A stretch of DNA of 64,000 nucleotides, from contig NC_045427.1 of NCBI RefSeq assembly GCF_902635505.1, positions 520,017,665-520,081,664 of the forward strand. The letters are read 5' to 3'. Below the pieces are notes generated by a model. It worked only from the letters and a program-made list of their open reading frames with translations. It did no database searches and was not told where the DNA came from. The first letter of the stretch is position 1. Each line of letters begins with the position of its first letter. Positions 57,306 through 64,000 of the stretch are shown one piece after another. Source of the DNA: Sarcophilus harrisii (taxonomy: Eukaryota > Chordata > Mammalia > Dasyuromorphia > Dasyuridae). The position numbers and the translations under genes were made by a program.

Positions 57306-57744
57306 TATGTTTCAGGAATAAGAAATAAGCAGTCATAAAGTTCTAGACTACAATAGTCTCATTCTATTATACATAAATCTCTCTTTTTTTTTTTAATTGA
57401 GAAAAGTTGAGAGGCATTGGATATGGTGAACCCCATAAACAACAAAATATGATAAAGATGAAATTATTTATACTTTAATGGAAAACATATGGTTTCCAAT
57501 GTGAATCATTTCCAAACCAGTTATATGTATTAGAACAAATTTGTTAGTACAAAGATCTAAATCAAAAGCAAATTGGAAGAAATGACAAGAATGAGAAGGT
57601 AATATGGTGTGGAGTCAAGCAACTTGACTTAAGTTATTGATGTTGAAAGGAAAAGAAAAAAAGAGTGGATGTCAACATAAGCTATTATCACAGTACTTGG
57701 GACATAATAAGTGTTCAATACATGCTTGTTGCTTTCCTAAGGAA
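57306..57744. other. mostly unrecognised; short L2 tip
   Basis: CAGTACTTGGGACATAATAA near 57690 is an L2 3' tip. The rest is unrecognised. Confidence 0.4.
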
Positions 57745-57750
57745 GCTTAA

Positions 57751-58614
57751 TGTTGGAATACATGGGAGCCACCTGACAGTGGCTAGTGGAGATCCAACCC
57801 AGACCTGCAGAATGGATCTCCTCTTGTGAGAGGATGATACAAGTAAACTAAGAGGCAGTTGCTGTTTTCTGACCTCTCTCCTCTTCCCTCTGTCTCCAAT
57901 TTATCTCGTTCCCAGTCTGCAACACCTGTGTCAGCAAAGCCTGCCCTCCAACTCCTTCAGATGTTATGATCCACAGCTGTGAATGCTCTCGGAGAATTGA
58001 CCTGTCCCTTAACAATTCCCTATTTTTTTTTTTTTTTTTTTGCTGTTATTTTCCCCTCAGAACATGGTCCACACATTGAGGAATGCAATCTACCTCTAGA
58101 TGGTTATAGCAGGTATTGATCTTATCATGGAGGCAAACTTTCAGAGAAGTCTATAGTCAGAACAGGTATTTAAGTCTCTCATCAGTCTCCTGGCTCGGCC
58201 CTTTGATGTATTGGCCCATTTGATTACCCCAACTAAAAAATTCTTACTGGGGCTCTTCTTCCTTTCCTTCCCTGAAAGTTACCAAAAGAACTCTAGAAGG
58301 ATCATTCTCACGAACAGCTTTGATTCTTCTTGTAATTCTTGTACTTCTTATACCCCATGTTCAGGAGCCATATGTTGGAATACATGGGAGCTGTCGGAAT
58401 ACCCAGGAGCCACCTGACAATGGCAGCTGGAAATCCAACCCAGACCTGCAGAATGGATCTCCTTGTGTGAGAGGATAATACTGTTTTCTGACCTCTTTCC
58501 TCTTCCCTCTGGCTCCAATTTATCTCATTCCCAGCAAAGGCTGCCTTGCAACTCCTTCAGATGCTATGATCCATAGCTGTGGAGGCTCTTGGAGAATTGA
58601 CCTGCCCCTTAACA
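57751..58614 (-). mobile_element. very short paired-LTR element, class II ERV-like
   Basis: Two LTRs in direct order (57751-58014, 264 bp; 58373-58614, 242 bp) both start TGTTGGAATACATGGGAG and end in CCCTTAACA, enclosing 358 bp. GCTTAA flanks the whole (57745-57750 and 58615-58620). On the minus strand the internal region begins with a tRNA-Lys-like primer site (TGGCTCCTGAACATGGGG, about 13 of 18 matching) and ends in an A/G-rich stretch before the next LTR, so it lies antisense. No gag, pol or env similarity was seen in 358 bp; it is a broken or non-autonomous fossil. The LTRs differ by small indels and substitutions, suggesting considerable age. Confidence 0.88.
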
Positions 58615-58624
58615 GCTTAATATA

Positions 58625-59051
58625 AATTAATTTCTGCAACAAGAATGAAAAAGCCTAGAAACATTTTCACTGAAAAAAAATACTAGGTCTCTTTACCAAG
58701 GATGAACAACTATAATGGGCAGATCAAAAATGCAAAAGATAGTAAAGATTTTTATATCAAGTTTTTTTCTACATCAATTAACCATCAAATTTGCATTCTA
58801 AAGTCCTTGATGAACCACCCGAGGAAGTTGGAAAAGTACTAAAGAAAACAAAGCTAGAAAAGGCAGCTGAACTAGAATAGGGAGTTTATGCTTAAGGTTA
58901 TGTAATTTTGAGGATGTTGAGATTTAAATTCCCAAGCTATTCAAAGAAAGGATGTCAAAGACTTGAAGATGACCAAAAGAATGTTAGAAATTACTGGTCT
59001 ATGTGTTTATTTTCCCATTTCTATGAAATACGAAAAAATTCTCTCTCATGT

Positions 59052-59090
<39 letters not shown>

Positions 59091-60180
59091 ACTCAGAGGA
59101 AATTTTTGATAAAAGTATGAAAAGTATGAGATAGGAATGTGTTGAAAAATGATATTCCATAGTGGATCACATTTTTTTACATTCATATAATTGACTAAAA
59201 CATGTAGAAAATTAGATATCTTAGTACACTTGCTTACAAAAAAGCATTTGGTTTAGAGCAAAACATCACTTTTACTTTACTCTTTACTTTAACAAAGTGT
59301 CTCTCATGAACGTGTCATTTATACAAGATGCCTTCAAAGATATAGCAACAAACCTAATTTCTTTCAATGACTCGATATCAGACAAGATATAAGCCAAGGA
59401 GAAATATTGTCATAAAATATATTTACTTTTGTCTTGGATAATGTTCAATGTAGAGTCTAAATGTGGGAATCTCCTGTAAAATAGTCCTACAGATGATCCT
59501 TTTTGTGAATGATGTATTTATTGCATCAAGTCCAGAGCTTTACAGTCTCTTAAGTGAGACCCATATTCCTCAAAAAAGCAAGAAAAATCTAGTGGATAAA
59601 TAATGAAGTTAATTCTGATTAAGACATACATTTGTAGGGGTAATCCTAATAATTAGTTCATAAACGCACATATTTGTGTGTGATAGCTATCTATCTTGAA
59701 TAGACCCCAAACACAGATAATGAGTTAGTTTAAGAGTTTAACAAGATAGATAGAGTTATATTGAATCTGGGAAATGGAATATTTTATTAAACCAAAGCTG
59801 TTTCCTGAAACAAAGACCTATCTTTCTTTTGGAATATCACAGTCTCTGAAGGAATACCATAGTTGAACAATCACTAAAAAAGAACAATGGGTAGGTTCAT
59901 GCTAAGCACAAATAGGCTGGTAACACTACCAGAGAAAAAGCACATAAGGAAAATGACGAAAGGATCATAGGAGAGATGTATGATAAAATGACCATATAGT
60001 GAGAATAAGGAACAAACAATGGACAGTTTGAATGATCCAATTATAATCTGGCAATGTCAAGAGAACTAAAGGAAGACTCCTGGCATGGGTGTAGGAACCT
60101 AAAGTGAATGCTATGAGGTACGTAGTATAGCATTCGAGAAGATATTTACTTGAAATGAGTATCCAGTATAATTTCACAAA
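58625..60180 (+). mobile_element. old RTE-type LINE, reverse transcriptase region
   Basis: Translated pieces follow RTE order in shifting frames: a QDISQGEILS region (usual SQGDTISPKLF) near 59390, a KKARKI/NNEVNSD region after the YxDD block near 59570, a TYLCVIAIYLE..PNTDNELV region (usual YLGQ..) near 59670, and NNGQFE / NVKRTKGRLL near 60020 (usual WTRRV...KRxRGRP). Multiple stops. A (GT)n microsatellite sits at 59054-59086. It resembles marsupial RTE related to BovB. Confidence 0.72.
59054..59086. repeat. (GT)n microsatellite
   Basis: Sixteen or so GT units inside the RTE fossil. Confidence 0.95.
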
Positions 60181-60863
60181 TACATTAAAATACCCAAGTA
60201 GAAAATTCCATTCTGTAAAGTATGTAATTGTCTATTTATTGCAACCTTTACTACAGTTGTTACTATAATTCCCAATTGCACTGTGCAGATTAAGGAGGAA
60301 GCACAGGGTGACAGCTTGGTTTACATTTTACTTGATATCATCAAAAGAGTCATTGAAAGAAATTACCTCTGTTAATATCTCTAATGGCATCTAAGATGAC
60401 TGACATATTCATGAGAGAGAGCTTGTTAAAGAGTAAAATAAAAATGACGTTTTGCTCTATTAAATGCTTTTTATAAGCAAACATATCAAGATATCTTATT
60501 TTCTACATGTTTTTACTACAACTTTATTTTGATATGTCACTCTTGAGTTCTCAAAAATAATAGCTATGGAGATCCAGCGCTGACAATTTGCCTCTGGAAA
60601 GACCTCTAATACAGTTTGACAACAGTAAATATGCTTTCTGAGGACCTACCTAAGGTGAAAGAGGATCATCATCATTAGGTTGATCATATGGTAATTAGTT
60701 CTTTGGCCATGGCAACTCATGAAATTCTGCAATGGATTTTTTTTTTTAATTCTTTACTAAGTGTAAACTTAGTAAACTGAGTGAATTTAGCTGACAACTG
60801 AATGAACTTAGCTGAGTGTTATTTGTGTTGCTAGTCAATATTTTGAACACCCAAATTGCTCTT
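60181..60863. other. no recognised element
   Basis: May include the decayed RTE 3' end. A local repeat of TAAACTTAGTAAACTGAGTG-type words occurs near 60765-60800. Confidence 0.4.
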
Positions 60864-60879
60864 TAAAAAGGAGTGGCTG

Positions 60880-61508
60880 CTGTTTGTAGTGGCCAGAAGC
60901 TGGAAAATGAATGGATGCCCATCAATTGGAGAATGGTTGAGTAAATTGTGGTACATGAATGTTATGGAATATTATTGTTCTGTAAGAAATGACCAGCAGG
61001 ACAAATACAGAGAGGATTGGCGAGACTTATATGAACTGATGCTGAGCAAAATGAGCAGAACCAGGAAATCATTATATAACTCAACAGTGATACTGTATGA
61101 GGATGTATTCTGATGGAAGTGGATTTCTTCAACAAAGACAAGATCTAACTTAGTTTTAATTGATCAAGGATGGACAGAAGCAGCTACACCCAAAGAAAGA
61201 ACACTGGGAAATGAATGTAAACTGCTTGCATTTTTGTTCTTCTTCCCAAGTTATTTATACCTTCTAAATCCAATTCTCCCTGAGCAACAAGAAAACTGTT
61301 CGGTTCTGCACACATATATTGTATCCAAGATCTACTGTAATCTACTTAACATGTATAGGACTGCTTGCCATCTGGGGGAGGGGATGGAGGGAGGGAGGGA
61401 GGGGAAAAATTGGAACAGAAGTGAGTGCAAGGGACAATGTTGTAAAAAATTACCCTGGCAGGGGTTCTGTCAATAAAAAGTTATTTAATAAAAAAAATAA
61501 TAAAAAAA
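60880..61508 (+). mobile_element. younger L1 3' end, 3' UTR type 1
   Basis: ORF2 end (RSWKMNGCPSIGEW, WRDLYELMLSKMSRTRKSLY) then a UTR with CAGCTACACCCAAAGAAAG, AACACTGGGAAATGAATG, TCCCTGAGCAACAAG, and GGGAGGGAGGGAGGGG, ending TCAATAAAAAGTTATTT. TAAAAAGGAGTGGCTG (60864-60879) and TAAAAAGGAGCGGCTG (61509-61524) differ at one base. Confidence 0.95.
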
Positions 61509-61524
61509 TAAAAAGGAGCGGCTG

Positions 61525-61752
61525 ACCGCCTTGCGTATAGTAACTGGTGCGGCTACAAACTGAAGGATGAATTTTATCTCTGTCCTTGGAGAAAGACTTC
61601 AGCTGCCTGCCACTTGTCTTCAGCTATGCTTCCACACATGGACAAAAAGCTGTCAGCAAATATCCACTTTTATGACAAAAGGCAGATCAGAAGCTGTTTG
61701 TGTGTTTGTTTTTTAATTTTGAAGTTAGACCTTACTTGTGGGATCTGCTTCA
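61525..61752. other. promoter-proximal sequence between two L1s
   Basis: A few CpGs (GCGTATAG, TGCGGC) but no element recognised. Confidence 0.4.
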
Positions 61753-61767
61753 AGAAAGAATTTGTCA

Positions 61768-62325
61768 CCAACAGGATGATTTCAGAAAGACCTGGAGAGA
61801 CTCACACGAACTGATGCTGAGTGAAATGAGCAGGACCAGGAGATCATTATATACTTCAACAACAATACTATATGATGACCAGTTCTGATGGATCAGGCCA
61901 TCCTCAGCAATGAGATCAACCAAATCATTTCCAATGGAGCAGTAATGAATTGAACCAGCTACGCCCAGAGAAAGAACTCTGGGTGAAGACTATTGAATTC
62001 CCCATCCCTATATTTATGCCCACCTGCATTTTTGATTTCCTTCACAAGCTAATTGTACAATATTTCAGAGTCTGATTCTTTTTGTACAGCAAAATAACAG
62101 TTTGGTCATGTATACTTATTGTGTATCTAAGTTATATTTTAATGTATTTAACATCTACTGGTCATCCTGCCATCTAGGGGAGGGGGTGGGGGGTAAGAGG
62201 TGAAAAATTGGAACAAGAGGTTTGGCAATTGTCAATGCTGTAAAGTTACCCATGCATATATCCTGTAAATAAAAGGCTATTAAATAAAAAAAAAAAAGAG
62301 AGAATAAGTATTAAAAAAAAGAAAG
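61768..62325 (+). mobile_element. younger L1 3' end, 3' UTR type 2
   Basis: ORF2 end (QDDFRKTWRDSHELMLSEMS), then the UTR with CTACGCCCAGAGAAAGAAC, TTCCTTCACAAGCTAATTG, TACAGCAAAATAACAG and CATCCTGCCATCTAGGGG, ending AATAAAAGGCTATTAAAT and an A/G-rich tail. AGAAAGAATTTGTCA at 61753-61767 and 62326-62340 is a perfect 15-bp duplication, the cleanest in the window. Confidence 0.96.
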
Positions 62326-62340
62326 AGAAAGAATTTGTCA

Positions 62341-62640
62341 GAACTGAACTTGTTCAGGTTGATGTGACTGGAGAGCTCTGGGAAGGAATTTCCGAACCAT
62401 ACTGAGAGTGAGAGGCATGGCTGTCCCCATCCACTTCCCTCTTCTTTCCATCGTAGCGGAGAAAGAAGCCAGAAATAATTAGCCAGCATAAACGCCAAAT
62501 TAAAACAATAACCAAAACAAAACCCCCTCCAAAACTCTCGTGCTGTTAAGGGTGGCGTGTTTTTTTTTAAACCCCCAGTGTAGTTTCTAGAGAAAGTCCC
62601 TGGATTTCCCACTCTGCAAGGTTGTTTATACTGGTCTGGA
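62341..62640. promoter_or_regulatory. upstream flank of the CpG island
   Basis: Repeat-free sequence leading into the island. It contains a homeodomain-type AATAATTAGC near 62475 and a GAACTTGTTC palindrome near 62346. Function inferred only from position. Confidence 0.4.
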
Positions 62641-63141
62641 AATCCTCGCGGGGACTGAGCGCCCTAAGGGGATTCCCACTGCCCCTGAGCAGGTTTAGCG
62701 GGAGGAAGAAGGGTCCTGGCTGGGGAGCTGTCCCTAGACAGCCTCCGGCTGCTCGTGCCCATCAGGGACTTGCCTCGGGCCACTTTTCAGGGCTAGGAGG
62801 CAGATGAGGAGCTCAGCACGCTCGCCCCAGGGAGATGCAAGTGTGAAAGATTAGGCTGTGGCGTGGGAGCCAAGATTATCTCATCCAGATTCCTCAGCTC
62901 TCTCAGATAGGGCAGCCTCTCCCGCGCTCTCACTGTCAGGCGGGCTAGGACTAGGTTTCCCAAACAACCAAAGCCGTGATGAGGGCTGGGCAGCTTCTGC
63001 CCCGCCCCATTTCCCTCCTGTTGTGATATGGGGGGCTTTGGGACCCGGTGGATTCCCCTACCTCTGGGCCTCTCCCCCGCCTCCCCCCGCCCCTGCCCCC
63101 TCGTCAGGAGACGCCGGTTGGTCGTTCGCCCGCCGGAATGG

Positions 63142-63149
63142 TGACGTCA
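63142..63149. promoter_or_regulatory. full CRE palindrome (CREB/ATF)
   Basis: TGACGTCA, a perfect full-site CRE with a central CpG, lies 9 bases left of the ATG-containing YY1/TISU element. Position close to a likely TSS is typical for active CREs. Confidence 0.75.
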
Positions 63150-63153
63150 CTGC

Positions 63154-63165
63154 CAAGATGGCGAC
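63154..63165 (+). promoter_or_regulatory. TISU / YY1 element
   Basis: CAAGATGGCGAC matches the TISU consensus SAASATGGCGGC at 11 of 12 positions and contains the YY1 core AAGATGGCG. TISU elements lie just downstream of TSSs in TATA-less housekeeping promoters and can direct initiation from very short leaders. Confidence 0.75.
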
Positions 63166-63250
63166 GGCCGCGGCGGCCTCGATGGGAGGAGGAGGCGGAG
63201 GCGGAGGCGGAGGCAGCGGCGGCCGCGAGGGGAGGGGGAGCCCCGCCTGA
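63158..63250 (+). other. short ORF in first exon (30 codons; likely uORF)
   Basis: The frame from the TISU ATG reads MATAAAASMGGGGGGGGGGS, then GGREGRGSPA and stop. No GT dinucleotide occurs between 63160 and 63250, so an ordinary GT-AG donor cannot rescue the frame before its stop. It is therefore a closed upstream ORF if this ATG is transcribed. Ala and Gly runs come from GCG and GGC/GGA triplets. Confidence 0.6.
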
Positions 63251-63333
63251 CTGAGGTAGCAGGCCACGGGCTGGCGGGTTGGGGTTCCGCGGAGGGCGGA
63301 GCACTGTGCTCGGGATGATCTAAGCTATCCGGG

Positions 63334-63353
63334 AGCCGCCGCCGCCGCCGCCG
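63334..63353. repeat. (GCC)6 triplet tract in putative 5' UTR
   Basis: Six GCC units next to GGGAGCC. A related GGAGGC/GGCGGA imperfect hexanucleotide tract lies at 63184-63222. Confidence 0.9.
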
Positions 63354-63448
63354 CTTTGGCTTTGACTCCTCGTGCCCAGCTGCCGGGGAGGAGGGGACCC
63401 CGGCTGTGCTGCCTCGGTGACTGGCCCTGTAGCCGCCGAGCCCCAGCC

Positions 63449-63455
63449 GTGAGTG
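63449..63455 (+). promoter_or_regulatory. candidate 5' splice site
   Basis: GTGAGTG pairs well with U1 on the intron side; the exon side (GCC) is poor. A second donor-like GTAAGG lies at 63964. Confidence 0.5.
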
Positions 63456-63524
63456 CTTGGGTAGCGGGGCGGCAGAGCGGTGACATGTGGAGCTGTCACT
63501 GCCGGGGACGGCTCCTGGTGCGCG

Positions 63525-63558
63525 GTGTGTGTGTGTGTGTGTGTGTGTGTACGCGCGC
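63525..63558. repeat. (GT)n running into (CG)n, Z-DNA-prone
   Basis: Thirteen GT units followed without a break by ACGCGCGC, giving 34 bases of strict purine-pyrimidine alternation, about 75 bases into the putative intron 1. Confidence 0.9.
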
Positions 63559-63958
63559 TCGCGCCCTCGGGGGTCCGCGAGCGGGAGAGGGCGGGGCGCC
63601 AGGGGGCTGCTAGCCTCTAACCCCTGAAGGGTCTGGGGAGGCGGCGGGCTTGGAGGGCCACTTCTTCGGACCCCGTCAGCGCCGAGACACTTTGCGCTTT
63701 CCTCGCAGCCAGGCCGCCCGGCTCTCCCTCCTCGGGACAGGTTCGGGGGCTGCCGCTCGGTCCCCTGGCTCCGCCAGCGGTCGGGGAAGACGGGGCCGGG
63801 GGTTGGGAGCGGGGGGCGCCGCCGCTCGGGGCTGTTTGTTTCCTCCCTGTAGTCGGGGCAGGTGGGGGCGGGGGGAGAGGGAGTTGAGAGACAGAGGTGG
63901 GGGAGGGGGAAGGAGAGGCAGCGGGGAAGGCTCCCGATCTGGGCTCCTGACATCCCCG

Positions 63959-63966
63959 TTACGTAA
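63959..63966. promoter_or_regulatory. TTACGTAA palindrome (PAR-bZIP/NFIL3-type)
   Basis: Perfect eight-base palindrome matching D-box/NFIL3 sites (TTAYGTAA). It overlaps the donor-like GTAAGG. Confidence 0.4.
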
Positions 63967-64000
63967 GGCTGAGGTGGCTCCCGGGGATCCCACCTGCTCG

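Larger units (their letters stand above)
63155..63448 (+). other. putative non-coding first exon
   Basis: Inferred exon from a TSS near the CRE/TISU to the donor at 63449 (CCCAGCC|GTGAGTG). It contains the 30-codon ORF, a (GCC)6 tract at 63334-63353 and GC-rich leader. Translation of the main protein probably starts in a later exon. The left edge is a guess. Confidence 0.5.
62641..64000 (+). promoter_or_regulatory. CpG island promoter of a gene to the right
   Basis: Base composition changes sharply to GC-rich with dense CpG from about 62640 and stays so to the window end. Sp1-type GC boxes are at 63000-63008, 63083-63094 and 63589-63598. The CRE, YY1/TISU element and splice donor described separately all lie within it in plus-strand order. 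No recognised repeat interrupts it. I could not identify the gene; a second promoter firing leftwards is possible. Confidence 0.88.

Noticed and set aside
62858-63250. 130-codon plus-strand frame ending in the Ala/Gly peptide
   Set aside because: It extends the TISU ORF upstream through the CRE and the likely TSS, so the longer start is probably not transcribed.
63147-63953. 268-codon minus-strand frame, Pro/Arg/Ser-rich
   Set aside because: Long frames are expected in GC-rich islands with few stops. It crosses the GT repeat (translated THTHTHTH) and lacks any recognised domain; no antisense gene is claimed.

Overview
The window looks like nuclear DNA from a marsupial mammal. Most recognisable bases are marsupial LINE-1 (L1) copies. 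Their ORF2 C-terminal zinc-knuckle motifs (CWRGCG ... HCWWSC) and long 3' UTRs match the marsupial L1 lineage as I recall it. Around them lie marsupial tRNA/RTE-type SINEs, CORE-SINEs (MIR/THER type), L2, CR1/L3 and RTE LINE remains, hAT-type MITEs and two short LTR elements with 6-bp target duplications. Two younger L1 3' UTR types (at 60.9, 51.5 and 61.8 kb) suggest an Australian lineage, perhaps dasyurid, but this is recall and could not be tested. Nothing bacterial, plasmid or phage-like is present.

Layout. 1-9.7 kb: L1 3' ends, old CR1/L3, L2 and MIR pieces, and a retroposed 7SL RNA pseudogene with a purine-rich tail. 9.7-22 kb: old L1 pieces with an LTR inserted, L2, hAT MITEs, and an unassigned repeat present twice. 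22-31 kb: SINEs, L2, then head-to-tail L1 5' halves broken by an inverted L1 and by a 67-bp insert that is a perfect reverse-complement copy of DNA 2.6 kb away. 31-37.4 kb: mostly unrecognised sequence with L2 and SINE pieces. 37.4-45.2 kb: a nest of four minus-strand L1s, one about 5.2 kb long with a complete 5' end. 45-58.6 kb: L2, CR1, L1-in-L1, SINEs and a very short paired-LTR element. 58.6-60.2 kb: an old RTE LINE. 60.9-62.3 kb: two younger L1 3' ends with clear target duplications.

62.6-64.0 kb is different: a CpG island with a CRE, a near-consensus YY1/TISU element, GC boxes, GCC/GGC triplet tracts and a splice donor. I read it as the promoter and first exon of a plus-strand gene whose body lies to the right of the window. 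The gene could not be named. No other host protein-coding exon was recognised. Open frames in the first 62 kb are repeat fragments or low-complexity translations.

Insertion order can be read from target duplications in several places (11.3, 7.5, 27.2, 43.8, 51.5 and 37.4/42.6 kb), so the window works as a layered record of retrotransposition beside one housekeeping-type promoter. Family names are from memory of consensus sequences; no database search was run.
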